DNA from: Pristionchus mayeri
Taxonomy: Eukaryota > Nematoda > Chromadorea > Rhabditida > Neodiplogasteridae
DNA length: 64,000 bases
NCBI GenBank assembly: GCA_036245805.1
Contig: BTRK01000006.1
Coordinates: forward strand, 31,810,901-31,874,900
Direction: 5' to 3'
The notes below the pieces were generated by a model that was not told the DNA's origin, ran no database searches, and was given only the letters and a program-made list of their open reading frames with translations. The position numbers and the translations under genes are program-made. The stretch's first letter is position 1, and every line of letters starts with the position of its first letter. This document shows positions 35,909 to 49,306 of the stretch, piece after piece.

Positions 35909-36539
35909 GAGACCACAAGTCACGCCCACTTTCAGGAATATTGGTCCGACATTTCAAATTCTTAACCAAATCTGACGATCAAAAGTGATTTCGGTAGATC
36001 TTAGGATCCTTCACAAATGACCACTGGAGCAGCCTGAACAGACATCTCTAATTAGGTCAGCATACGCTAATTAAGGCCATGTATAGACGTAAAATGGGTC
36101 ATTATACTAGTGTGCAGCTGCTCCACTCGCAGTTTGTAGATCCTATCAGTAAGAAACATCGTACAAAATTGGAAAACAGAAGGATGTTTTTCGGAACTGT
36201 CGGAACGTTTACCAGATTTAATAAAAAAATTGCAAAAAAGTGCAAACCTATTTCCATAGAGGAGATTCGAACCTGGAGGATTCGGGCACTAGAGGTAGGC
36301 CTCTACCATCACACCAAATGGACAGTTGCTATAGCGAGATCAAAACTGACTGATGAATGAACTTGATGACTTGTTCATTTTTCACAAATTCCCGAGTGTA
36401 AGGTTTTCAGGTAATAATTCTTTGCGGAGTTAAAATTTAGTTCTAAATGACACAGCATGATCTTATTCAGACCGAAAGGGTTGCATTGGGCACATAAAGT
36501 GCCTGGTACGACGATTTTGGCAGAACGCGTTGTGGTCTC
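35909..36539. mobile_element. 631-bp TIR element, copy B
   Basis: The intergenic twin of 29634-30264, with the same TA target and the same ends. It carries the tRNA-like segment at 36253-36322 (minus) and the same 93-codon frame (36079-36360). The flanks differ completely from copy A, so this is transposition and not segmental duplication. Confidence 0.93.
36253..36322 (-). pseudogene. tRNA-like segment in 631-bp element, copy B
   Basis: The same 70-base A box/B box segment as in copy A, 6275 bases further on, with no difference seen. Confidence 0.55.
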
Positions 36540-38459
36540 TACCTATGCAGGGAGGAGCCCACTATGAAAACCGTTCGCTGACCTTTCCACCCTTTCTCTT
36601 TTATTCTCGATCGCTTTTTGCCTATGATGTCCTTTCTACCGATTGCGGAATGCCAATTAGCCAGGTGTTTGTGCAATGTTCACGCCCCTTTGACTACTCC
36701 GCCTCATCATATCTCGATTCCTTCCCCCATACCGTATGCCGTATGGGCCATACGTCTCGCATTATATGTTCTTGCATTTTCTGCGTACTACATTCATGAT
36801 ATTTCACTTTTCCTCAGTCACTCTTCTCAACATTTTTTGCATTTTAATTGAAATAGTAATTGAAACAGATTTCCTCGAGTCTGTTATTTTCGCTCGAGGT
36901 CAATCTGCCAAGTGTGGGGGTGTTCCCTTCATTCTCCTCATATCATATACTCTTGATCCTTATTCAACCGTATAAGAAGGGTAGATTCATGGATCTCCAT
37001 CCGTCCTCGGAGTCAGTCCACTTGAAGGGCCAATGGGGACGAATCGAAAAGAGGAACGAGACAGTTTCGAGGACTCGTTCTCACGTGTTTACATTGTTGT
37101 TCATGATCAGAGATTGATTGCAAAAAGGGCGCGCACCATTTTTAGCGCATTCCTGGCGGCTTTTCTTTCTCTCCTTCTGTTTCTGCTCCTGGGAGATCAC
37201 CCGAATGGGGTAACCCGCTTATTGCTCCCATTGTCTTCTCCCTTCCCCTCTGATCTCCTCTTCCTTTTGCTGTTCTTGACATCGATGGAGAATCGCTCCT
37301 TTTTGCCACTGATTCAAGACTAGAAAAAAGACGGAAAAAGCGATTGAGCATGCATAATTAAATCATTCAACATGCATTCGCCTTTCCGGAACTGTGAAAT
37401 GTAAAAAGAGCAAATATTCGTTTCTCGATTGCCTATTGGATTAGTGCAGCTGATAGTGTGTCAGGCTGTTTTTCCTCAGGGAGTGGTACTCTTCAACGAG
37501 ATTTCCGGCTTTTCGTACCGAGGTGTCAATCGTCTTTCTTCCGGCTCAGAAAGCGAAGAGGAGTCAATGATCGCGGCTAAGCCTCTGCGTTCAAGTAGTC
37601 ACACGAACGAGAGAGAGAAAGAGAGAGAGAGTAGTTTGGCATTATTTCCTCTTCCCATTACCTACGAATGCATCCTGGTCCAATGCCTATTGTACTCGTA
37701 TTGGAGTGTAGGTAATACGCATAGATAGTTCACCAGTTGGCATTTTATTGGGTACTGTACTGCCCATTGCATCATTTGTTCACTGCCGTCTAAACCTTCC
37801 TCTTCCATTAAACTATCTACAATTTTAAAAAAACTTTTCACTCTTGACCATTTGTTTTGCACAACCTACTCTGTCCCAATTTGTACTGAATCACTTCCAG
37901 TTTGCTTCCACGATGACGTTTGCTTCAGTTAGTCTCCCACTAAGATGCCCACCTGTTGCACCTACACTTTCATTTTTGTCGGACTATAGCATTACTATTT
38001 CTATTACTAGAATATTGCTAGTCGTATCTTCATGAGTATTCTCACGAGTTTTCTCTCGGTGTTTCAATCCCTTCATACTATCAACTCCGTTTCTTGTCTG
38101 GAATGTGACACTCTCCAATGATATGATTAGATAGTAGCTAATATATTCAAAAATATATGCCGGTACTTCATTGGGCCTATGCAGTCCGAAAAGTAATTGA
38201 CTATCATTTGCCCGTCATATCTCTCTACGTAACACAAAAGTATGTGAACGGACGGGGATTAATACTCGAACAAGGGAGCCGTTAGTTAAACATTTATTGC
38301 ATATAATCAACCGTTATTTCATAATGATGCATATCGGACGAAGTATCGTAGGCCCCACTCATATCATAATCTCCCCTCATCATAATTCCCCCCTCTCTTC
38401 TATCTAACGGGTAGTCTGCAATCGTGCCGGTAGCCGCGCATGTTTTTCATTCCGCACGC

Positions 38460-38462
<3 letters not shown>

Positions 38463-38515
<53 letters not shown>
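38463..38515 (+). repeat. (TC)n microsatellite
   Basis: About 26 uninterrupted TC dinucleotides. Confidence 0.98.
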
Positions 38516-38520
<5 letters not shown>

Positions 38521-41500
38521 CAGAGATAAGAAGAGTATATGGAAGGGAGAGAGATTGGGACTGCCGATTCTCCTCTCTCGTTCATTATCCCGCCTCCTCG
38601 ATTCAGTCGATGGCTGAATTGATCGAGACACTGCTTATTCTTATTCTTTGTGCTAGATACTTCTTCAAATTGAATTTCCTCGATTGCCATACAATTGGGC
38701 TAAAATATAGCTAAGATATGTATACTTTGAGTAAGATTCAAAAGATTGACTTGCGCAGTAAAGGTCTGTATGAGATGACTCTGTAGTAGCACATGCACAT
38801 GTGTAGATTCGCCCACCTGATACTGTTATCAGTATCGCTATCATCCCTCTAATCTCGTTATTTTCCCTCTCTTTCTCGTAGCCGCAGGGGGGAGTTGCCC
38901 AGCAGATCAATCAACGGTATCATAATTCTCAGCTCGGGTCACTCATGTCGATTGCGTGTGGATGTGTCACCAATAGCTGCTTGACCCCACTCTCCTCTCT
39001 CCCCATACTCTCTCCCCCTCTCTTCCAAGGGAGAGATCATCTGATAGTATCCTACTTCAATTCCAATGACGCTTGACCTTTCACTAATTAGAATCGACGC
39101 ACTTCCATGCGTAAGAATCGCCGTCTGATTGATTCTCTCGCACATTCTTCTTCCCGTTCACTGTAGTCGATCGATATCTTCGATTTGGATGTTTTAAATT
39201 TTTTTTCTCAGTGCTTTTCGTTGTTACTCTCTTCTTTCCTAGTGAATGCCACACCTGGATTCAAATCAAATTAAGGTTCTGATTGAGTGTGGAAAGATTG
39301 AAAATTCCTTCCTTTGATTCACTCTGTCAATTTTCCGCTGCCTCATTCTCTTTTTCTCTCTCAATCGAGATCTCCATCATTGCTACTCCATACATTATCT
39401 TCTCGAATGAGTCCCTTTACTGACCACACTAAAATGGCTTTACGATCATTTCCCATGGCCATGTGCACTTTTTGCTACTTCGGTCATCGACCATTCGGGA
39501 GGATTGAACAGAGGGAAGAACAATACGAGGAATGACACTCCTCTTTGTGTCTACTCTCTCCATTCCACATCCTTCGAGATAGAGGTGGAAAAGAGGAAAG
39601 TGATCCATGAATGGCCATCCCTATCGAACATTCGTTCCGGTTGCGCTCTGTTGTTTTCCACTAGTGCAAAGTGGTTTCATTCACTCGATTAACTCTGCTT
39701 GGAGGGGTTCGGAACACCCACACAATCCGTTCAGCCATCTTCTTTTTTGCCTAATTAAGAACTCGCTCTGACTGGAGTGACATTCAATCGAGGTATAGAA
39801 CCCAGCTTAATTCGTGAGAATTTGAGAGCAAAAGGAGGAGATGGCATGCAGGAGATACGCAATTCGAGAGAGACTCCACTCTTTCACTCTGTCAATTGAT
39901 GTTATGAATCACGCTGCTGAAAGAAGTCGTGTGAAGAGAATGGTAATCCGTTGTTGTTTTTTGTTTGAATGTGTTCAAACTGAAACGTGAATGAGTCGCC
40001 TTGTCTAATCCTTGACGACTGCACAGTTGTGAGAGTGGTTACTCTGACTCTTCTCGACCTACCTCCCTTCCTCTCTCTCCATCACACGATATATCGTTTG
40101 TCTGACAGTGAGAGATCGATGGAATTGAAGAGGGGAATGATTACTGCCCCTTCATTATTCATTCATTCCACCCATTCACTGGACCTCGTCTCTGCCTTTT
40201 TATGGCCTTGTTTCTGTCACGATTCCCCCCCCCCTTTCCAACCACAAAGTCAGCAGTCGCAGTTCTGCAGGGAATGATCACTCACTCTCAATTCATGCAG
40301 ATTATGCCGATGACTGAGGGGAATCAAGAGATTGGATGCATGTCCTTTCTGGGTCGACCCCCCCCCCTCTCTCTCTCTCTCTCTTTCGGTTGTTCATCTG
40401 GTGATTAATCGCTGGTCTAGTGAGCTTTGCAGAAGCAGTCACTTCTTGTCCTGACTTGATCTCTTTCCGACAGTCTTCTGGTCTCAATAAGTAGATCTCT
40501 TAAGATCTCCTATCTTCATTCTGCATTTCTCTTTGCCCTTCACATCCAGTGAATTTAAAGGAATGAATCTTCGCAAAGTTTCGGAATCTTTCGTTGTGAT
40601 AAAAGATGGTGGGAGTGGAAATATTCCACCGTATCTGCATATGAACTGAACTTTAGTGCCCCTTCCTCAATGTAATTCCCCTTTACTCTGCCGGGAACGG
40701 GAATAACTACCCATGTCCCGTGGCCATTACTCTTCGTTTTTGCCCCCTTCAATGCTTACAAGGCGACTCTCTTACCTGGGTCATAACCGTAATTTGACAT
40801 GATGAACGGTGGACTCCTTCCGGTCCATTTCCAATGGCTAATGCACACAATTGGGACAGAAGTCGATTGCTTATTACGATGTTGGTTCCTTTAGCAAAAC
40901 ATTATTTTCACATTCTTTTTGCTCTTAGGCGAAGCTAAAATGCTACTTATATATACATTACAGATTATTATCATATACCATATTAGAGGATGAAAGGTAC
41001 TGCAAGGAAGTCTGTCCTCAGTGCATATTGTCGTAGTGTCAGTTCTTTTCTCGATAAGTCACACACTCTCCGACCCATCCGTCACGGTTCTTTCCTGTCC
41101 TTGAATACGGGCCGCTATTGTTGTTACAAGGGAGAGAAATCTGCATGCAGTTATTACCTCTTTTCCTTCTCGGAACCACAGAAGGTCACGGTTCGAGAGA
41201 AGATTTCACTCTTTCGTGCTCGATCTGACGGTGAGATTGCAACTGACGAAATCGCCATCTCCTCGTCTTTCTAGGCACATCCTCCATCATCTTTCATTCT
41301 GAATTGCTTATCTTTCTGCTTCCTGATATTTGCAAATTTGTTGAAGGACACACTATTGTTGCACTATGCATTTTGAGATTCGCAGTTGTATATTTAGAAA
41401 AATAAGTAGTTGTTCATTCATTCATTCATTTTTTCGATATAGTCGACTCAGCGTACGAAGTGGTGTACTCTGCCAGTAGTACGAACCTCTCCTCCTCCAA

Positions 41501-42395
41501 TCCATGCCATGAATAGACCCGCAGACAAGTGATCCCCTCTCTCACTGCCTCATACCAGTTTGATCTACCCTCGAGGGGACTAAACCCTCGCAGAAGTCAC
41601 GGTAATGGACCCCTGACCTGTATGAGTGGCGGCGAGAGTGGAGGGACGGGAGATGAGAGGAGGGAGAGGGGGGGGGGGGAGTGGGGTGGAGAGGGGGGGG
41701 GGCATGACAACAGGCGAATTATGTTCTTGATGTGCAGATGACTTGCTTAAGAGAGAGAGAGAGACGGCCATTTTCTACTCGATACAAGAGTCTTGCAATA
41801 CTGGGATCTTCTGTTTTTCTCGCTCCTTTGCGGATTCTGCCACTTGTATTGCAGGGATTCCATCCTCTTCCCAATCGCTTTTCATCTGGAAGAGACGAAG
41901 AGAAGTTGCGCAAGTAGAATGAACGATGCTCTCCATCGCTCTATTTTTAGTCTGTTTGTAAGCCTCGAGCATTCTGAGATCAGGAAGGAAGGAAGGGACT
42001 CGTTACTCGAGTCATTCCAATCCATTCTCTTCTGTCTCTCCATCCAATCCAATCTGCCCTTCCTTCGTATCTTATCGTATGCTTCTTCATTCGACTCATT
42101 CTCACTTCTCTCACTCTCACATCGGGCAGAAAGAAATTGAGATAAAAATTGAGATATGTCAAAGTAATTCACTATCCGCAGTGTTCTTCTCACTTATATT
42201 TAGAACACCGGATGACTCTTCGTAATAATTCATAACCTACATTCAATTGCGTGCAAATGTATCCGGGTTACTGTATTTCACGAGCTCCTATATTTTGCCT
42301 GTATTTATTTTTCTATTTATCATGATCGTATACTTATTCAGAGTGATGGATGCCTCTACTCTCTTCTCTCTAGGAGCTATCGTCCCTTTCCCGAT

Positions 42396-42398
<3 letters not shown>

Positions 42399-42444
<46 letters not shown>
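42399..42444 (+). repeat. (TC)n microsatellite
   Basis: About 23 uninterrupted TC dinucleotides. Confidence 0.98.
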
Positions 42445-42447
<3 letters not shown>

Positions 42448-43823
42448 ACTCAAGTCTCCCCTATTCATAAACCCCCGCGTGTTTTCTGTTTGGTGAGTAT
42501 TCCCTCAGGCTGTTCTCGGTTCTGGCGAATTGGCCGTCTTAGGCAATCTCTCCTCGATTTTCATATTACAACTTTATCATTGAAATGGGATCCAAGAGAT
42601 CAGCTAATTGACTGCGGAAATCATCATTATTTTTTACCTATTTATCTGAATATTCTAATGTTCATCTCCTCATTTCCTTTCTCTCTTGGTATGATTCTAT
42701 TGATCGTCAGATAATGGAATCTCCCCCTTCTTCGATAGATTCCTCGTGGAAATAGATACCGCCTGTTTGACTTCCATAAGCTCACCTCACTCACCCATTG
42801 AATTTCCCTTTTCCACCCGTTATAAACCACACAAGACGACTTCTTTGTGAGGTGAAACCCCTGCATTCGCATCATTCTACATTCTCTTCCGGGCTATCAT
42901 CGCAGTATTCTCATCTATGCTTTATCAATATCCTCCAGACTCTTCTCCACTCGCCCGTTAGTCTGACCTGGTCATCCCCCTGAAAGTGCGCATCCCATTC
43001 AATGTTCTGACTTGCAACACTTGCACTATCGCTCGCACCATTTGTTGCACTCTCCTCTCTCATTCCCTAATGTCCACTGGAATTCGCGCCCGGTAGCAGG
43101 AAAGAATCCTTCAGATTTGCATGTCAAAAGACGGAGGATAGAGGGGGAGAAGAGGAATTCGCCTGGTTATGCGGCACATAACTTATACCTCCATTTAGAT
43201 GGCTGTGATTTCACTCGTTCGATCACGTTCACTTCGGGAAGAGCTCAGCGTCTCAAGCTTAGAAAGAACAGAAGCTCATTCCTTATTAAATATTAGATCG
43301 TAAATAATTTAATTTAGCACGCATATTTATCATTGATTGAATGGGAGAGACGAAATATCGTCCCCTTGTGATTCCTTCTGTTATCTGGAACACGAATGTC
43401 TTCTCATCGTCCTCGTAATGATGCCTGTTAGCATGTGAATGAAGATCACGTACAAAAGGGAAGGACGATAGCTGGACCATTTCACGCCTCGGGGCACTTG
43501 AATGATGTGTGATATCGGAAAGAATGGGTGGGAATTCGACGACCCTTGACCCCTAGAATCTTTTAATTGTTTGCCCTTCCCATGATAGTACGTGCTATGA
43601 GAGGTATAATGACGCTAGATGACGAGAGGTAGATCACTTCTAAACCGCTCGAACGGACCACCGGTCGTTGTGTGAATGGGACTGGGTGTCAATAGGACAG
43701 GTAGTGTTTGATCAGAAGGTCATCCCCTCCTTCTCACTCAACCGTCTGGGCCAATACACACAACAACAATGGGGGAAGAGAGGGATTGGCACCGGGGATG
43801 GCCAATGAGCATCCCCATACTTA

Positions 43824-44552
43824 GACACCGCAAGCTCCGCCCACTCGGCACTGACACTTTCCCCCTCGAAAGTGAGATCAGGGGGACACAGGCTTCATTC
43901 GCAACCAAATCACTAGTTCAAAAATGAATTTCGAAGCTCTTTTCATCCTCTATCGAATGAGCTTCGTGACCCTGGAAAATCCATCTCTAAGTAGGTCAGC
44001 ATACAAGTTTTATAGAGCGACTTAGCCTAGAAAACTATAAAACTCGTATGCTGACCTACTCAGAAAAGGATTTTCCAGGGTCACGGAGGCTCATTCGATA
44101 GAGAATGAAAAGAGCTTCTAAATTCAATTTTGAACTAGTGATTTGGTTGCGAACTCATAATGTGTCTCTTCGATTTCGAAACGCGCATGGCTCGTGACAC
44201 TCCCCGCGTCCTCTCCTCCCTCTCCCTCCACTCCTCTCGCCTTTCTCTCACCCGGCGTTACTAGAGAGCACCCTAATTATGAGAAAGCCCCTCTTCCTTC
44301 CTCCGCAGAGTTCGGCGAAGCCCTGCCCGATCGTTTCGAGAATTGAAAAGACAATGGAGAATTAGGCTCCGCCCCTCTTTCTCTCGTCTCGCTTTTTGTT
44401 CCGTCAATTCACCCACATTTTGCGCCATATCTTGGCTCAAACATTAGATATCAACCTAATTCAAAATGCATGATCCTATTTAGCCCCATGGGAACACATT
44501 AACCACACAATTAGGCCTGTGTGATAATTTCGGCCACCCACCTTGTGGTCCC
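43824..44552. mobile_element. 729-bp TIR element with internal palindrome (ACCACAAG family)
   Basis: TA-flanked, with left end GACACCGCAAGCTCCGCCCA and inverted right end GGGACCACAAGG. Both ends and a block near the right end match the 1.9-kb element at 11442-13376. Inside lies a 250-bp foldback (43901-44150), from CAACCAAATCACTAGTTC to GAACTAGTGATTTGGTTG, with TAAGTAGGTCAGCATAC near its centre. No coding frame. Confidence 0.75.
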
Positions 44553-44554
44553 TA

Positions 44555-46747
44555 CCCATACTGCTGTCTCTAATCGAGAGGGATACGAGACAGCATGAAT
44601 AGTGAAGAACATATCCTCCACTATCTCTCATCGTCAGAGAACGAATTGAGACTATCGGGTTGGTATAGAGACAGACTACTGTATCTCCTATCGCCACAAT
44701 CAACTAATTCTACAGTATCTCTCTTTTGATCTATCATTCAATATCTCTAATGATCTACCGTATCTACCTTGTGATCTACCGTATTCTCCGCGTACCAGTT
44801 GTCGATTCACTATGATTATGAGTGATCTACCTCCTCCATTCATATCGATGACCTTCGTATATCGCTTTCATTCGCGCCCACTCGCAAAACTCCATTCACC
44901 CAGAAGAGTATTCCTCTTTTTGCTTCCCTTTTATCCGCTAGGGCATTTGATTCCATTCAGACGATCAAGAGATACGAGATTCCTTTCGCTCTTTTTGCTC
45001 TGGTCGACAGAGGAGATCATACACGACCTTCCCCCGAGTTACCCAAGAGGATGTATGTTGAGTAAGTTAGACTAGGCAGATAAGGGAATGAACAGACATA
45101 GGAGAAATGCGGCGCCTCTTTGACCCCCCCCCCCTCCCCCCTCTGGACTGCGTCTTTCCCACTGATGGTAAGACAGGGGAGAGGGCGAGAAGATCACTCA
45201 TATCTCCCTCTATCCTCCACTGCACTTACTCGTGGGAAAGAGAAGGTTCTCAGAATAGGCATACTCCGATGGGTTCTTTCATATCATCTTGGAGAATTCC
45301 GCGAAAATCTCAAATGGTTCCACAGCTTTCGCTGCAGTACCGTCATAAGGGGATTTGCACTCGGTACAGCTTCAGTGTTCCCCGAGATTATCTCACTGTG
45401 GTGCTCAGCTGAACTCCCCAGGATATCTTAATATCTTTTCAATTCATACCTTGAATGGGGGGATTTCGCCATCTATATTCTATCGAGCTGCCTAAGATGC
45501 TTCAGAGTATATCTCCACTTCTATTATGGACATCTTTGTATGGTAGTGCCGTACTGCTGTACGTGATCTAATAGTGATCTAGAGCCCATTCCTCTTCTCA
45601 ATCTCAACCCTTCTCATTCTTCCATCCAGTCTCCCTCTTCCGTTCCAATCCGATGAATTCCAAAGGAAAGACGCGGCATTGAAACTGTCAACTGCTTGTG
45701 TGCACTTCTGCCCATCGTCTGCACCTTAGACGGTCAATGGTTTGAATCAAAGTCGGAACTAGATCGACTCTTCTCCCTTTATTCAATTTAGTAAATTGCA
45801 CTTCATGCTAGAATGAAAAGTAGATAAATAGTTATCTTGCGCGTACATGCCATCCGTTTTCGAGCGAAAATGCATTATATGGTCCGGAAAAATAGCAAAT
45901 CACGCTCCAATAAGATGTCAGCTCAGGGTTTCTCTCTATGCTGGATCAATTATATCGGTTGTCATTCTCCCCTCGTATTGTCCATTCTTGGTATGAGGAA
46001 TGGGAAGAGAATAGCTCATCTCGAGTGGAGAGAATGGAGAGAGAGAGGTAAGAATGGAGAGATCCTTCTCTCTGCCTCTGCATCCCTAGGGCAGTCGATG
46101 TCATTCGAGAAGATCGCCGTCCTCTTCCCTATTCTTTCCTTCCCTATCTCTTTTGGTGTATCCCACCTCTTCTACTTTCCCCTTCGCGAATCCTCATTCT
46201 GGAACAGCTAGAACCACGGGTCTTTTTGCACAGATCAGGATAACGGCTTGCGCTATCCACCTGAATTCTCTCTTTCACAGTGATCTACCGTATCGCCCTG
46301 TCCATTTCCGCTCTACAATTTACCATGTGTTCAGAGAAATTCATCAAGCTAAAAAGTGTGTATTGGGAAGGAAGTAAGCCTTCTCGTAGGATTATGCGGG
46401 AGTCCTTCACCTCCCTTCATCCTTCATTCTCAATCTGCGAGTTCTTAGTGAGGGATTGCGAGGCAAATGGTTCGCCCCTGGGGGTGAAGAGGGAGTAAAG
46501 TGAGGGCGACGAATACAGTAGGATTATTGGGAGGGGATCAAGCCAACCAGCTCCTTTTTCATCCCCTTCTTCTCTTCACTTTTCGTATAACGATGTTATT
46601 CCTGATCAGTGTTATTTCCTGACCTCATCGTGAAGAAATGCAGAGAAGGCCCGAATCTCGAAGGGGTCCTTCTCTCTTCTCACTTGCTCGCACTCATCCT
46701 ATACTCTCCTCTTGTCCTTCCGTTTCCTGTCTCTTTTGTTTGAATGT
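44555..46747. other. no gene recognised; CTACCGTAT motifs
   Basis: Around 44690-44790 CTACAGTATCT/CTACCGTATCT occurs several times. A C11 run lies at 45124-45134. No exon was supported. Confidence 0.4.
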
Positions 46748-46755
46748 GTTGCCAG

Positions 46756-47102
46756 TAGAGAGCGGAGAGGAAGAGGGAAGACCGCTCTGTGCGACGAGGA
46801 ATGAAATTTTCTCTTCCGGAAGAATGAGAGGGTGGGGAAAATCTTCCGGAAGACCAGTCTCGTAAAACTTTCTAATGTGAAAATCAAGTCAAAATTTCAT
46901 GCAAATGCATCTAACCGTATCCTAATACCATATTTAAACTAGTTCTCCACAAAATGACTTAAAAAAACGCTCTAAAATCGCATTTTTTCTGGCCCTACTC
47001 TTCCGGAAGACTTTGCACTTTCCCCTCCCTCTTCCTCATTCCTCGCTCTCTCCCTCGAAAGAGCGGCAGAGTCTTCCTCTTCCTCTTCCTCTCCGCACTC
47101 TA
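46756..47102. mobile_element. hAT-like MITE, solo copy 2
   Basis: A 347-bp copy of the element at 35036, in the same orientation. Both sides carry the 8-base duplication GTTGCCAG (46748-46755 and 47103-47110). Most of the length difference is a small deletion after AAAATGACTTAAAA. Confidence 0.93.
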
Positions 47103-47110
47103 GTTGCCAG

Positions 47111-49306
47111 TCGAGATGAGTCTCGAATGGATTGACTAATATTTCGATGTGCAATCTGGCAATGATCAATTATGGTACCTCGTCCACTCTTTCTATAATT
47201 ATCTTCATTTCACAAGAAAAACCGTTTTTCATATAAGCCCGAGCAAACGCACAGTTCTTTAATTTTTGTATCTGTAAAGCGTTTTAAATTATGTGCTTCT
47301 CCTTTCATGGAAGGGGAGGAAGGGGGAAGGAGTAGGGAGGGTTGAGAATGCCGCGCCGCTCTCGAAACCGTCCGACACTTTCACTCTCATTGCTGCCTAA
47401 TCTCTCTCGATCCTGATTTCAACCTCCCCTGGATATCTCGAAATTCCTTCCTATCGCGTGATAGTGAAACTATGCTCGCAACTTTATACTTTCACTCCAG
47501 TTTACCCATTTCATGTTCAAGTATTAGCGCGAATTTATACCTTGAGAAGAACGAGCAAGAAATAGTGAAATTGTCTCTTCTCCTCTCCATATCTATCCAT
47601 CACTGACAGTCCAGTGTCCGAATTGAGACTCTATTTCTCTATTTCAAACCTCACTTTCGGTGCTCGCGATCTTTCTGCTGTTTTTTGCTAGATTCGCGAG
47701 GTAGGGCGGCAATTTGCAGCTCATCCCCACTGATGACTCGCGCTAGGACAGAGAAGGACGAGAGAGCACTGCGGAATAGAGAGAAACAGACGAAATCCAG
47801 CCCTCGCTTGTGGTTTCTGACCTCGGGTGGCGATTTGCTGTGCTGAGTTAGATGTATCGCATGATTTAAGAAGAGTCGTCATCTAATTCTCTCTCGATCA
47901 CACGCTATGTCAATTATTCAGACTGGTGACATATTGTGTAGGATGGAAGAACTGAGAAGATGATTCGAAGGAAGGTCAAGAGTCTCGTGAGGTTTTGACT
48001 CATCGTATTTTCGAAACCATTAGGCGCCTAATCTCGCAGTTTTTGCAACGCTAATGGAGATGTTGATGGTGGTTCGAGAACCACTCCCACTTACTCTTTT
48101 GGAAGAACCGAGTCAAATGTTAATCGTACTGTATTCAGGCCCTCCTTGTTTGCAAAATCATTTTTCACGCATAATCTTTCTTCCCGATTCCCGATAGAAT
48201 TGATGAAAGTAGACCGTTATTCGTTTGTTAATCTCGCTTTACTCCTTCGCCGTGAAGGCTTGATTTGTTTCCTTTCGCTAATCGTTCCACATTTCCTAGA
48301 CCATACTATTATAGTAATCTCTCTGTCACCATTCGAAAATGTGGTTTGGTGAGGTGACCTTTAGACTAATCCAGCCTATTCTCAGCTATGCTACTGTATA
48401 GAAGAGTCAGATGATTGACTCGTGAGGGGTGCGATTTTGGGTTCGAGAAACGTCGTAAAACCATGATCGTGCCTTTCATTTTCACTCCATTCCCGATGCC
48501 GTTCTCATTCGAATGATGAGTTCATGAGTGCTCTCTCTCTCTATCTCGTTCCGAGGAGTAGTGATAGAGCGTGGCCAATCGAGAGATCCTCTAACACTCA
48601 TCATCCATTGTAAATCTTCGCACGCACTTGATCAGAACTCCCATTATACCATGTCCATTTTCGTATTTTTGGCATCGTAAAGAGGCGTGAAATGCTGCAA
48701 GAACTCATATGGTCTTGTTGTCGAGAGAATGGCTTAATTGTTTCGAGTGCACGAACTATGTGTCTTTTTATTGTGCTTCTCCAAATTTCAAATTTCCTGA
48801 ATACCGTATATGCTCATATTTTCAAGTATCAAGTAATCGCAGAGGAGAGTCGAATAATAGTAATAAAATATTGCTTTCCTAGATACTCACTACTTTCTCC
48901 AGTGTCCAACAAAATCAGAATAGCAGTTTCTGTTTTCGGGGTGCTAATAATCCGATTTGGCTTTCCCACTCTTTCTGCATAATCTTCTGTTGTGCTGTCG
49001 CCTCTTCCACTTCCGAATCACTTCTCTCTTCTGAATATCCACTGAAACAGCTGCTGACTTCTACCTTTCACTATCGAATCTCGTAGGATTCGACAGTTCT
49101 GATAACCTCTGTTGTCTCCTGTCCATTGCCTTGGCCTCTCTCTCTATTTGGTGCGTGTCTCCTTCTTCATCTCTTTTCCTGCGTATTCAATGTGATTCTT
49201 GATCGCTTCTCTCAGTACGAACTCGATTCGTTCCCTTCTCGTCTTGTTCAAACCCCTGTTATCATGCCACACAAATCGATTACAGTACTCCACCGTAATC
49301 TACAAA
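47111..49306. other. upstream region of daam-1
   Basis: No exon was found. It presumably includes the formin promoter, but no element could be pinned down. Confidence 0.35.

Larger units (their letters stand above)
36542..43821. other. gene-free stretch with simple repeats
   Basis: No exon could be supported. Contents are CT microsatellites (38463-38515, 42399-42444, 40367-40384) and C or G runs (40225-40234, 40358-40367, 41668-41679, 41693-41702). Long frames here, such as 42247-42714, run across the microsatellite and are not called. Confidence 0.4.

Noticed and set aside
42247..42714. 155-codon plus-strand frame
   Set aside because: It runs through a (TC)n microsatellite and is S/L/F-rich; no splice or family evidence.
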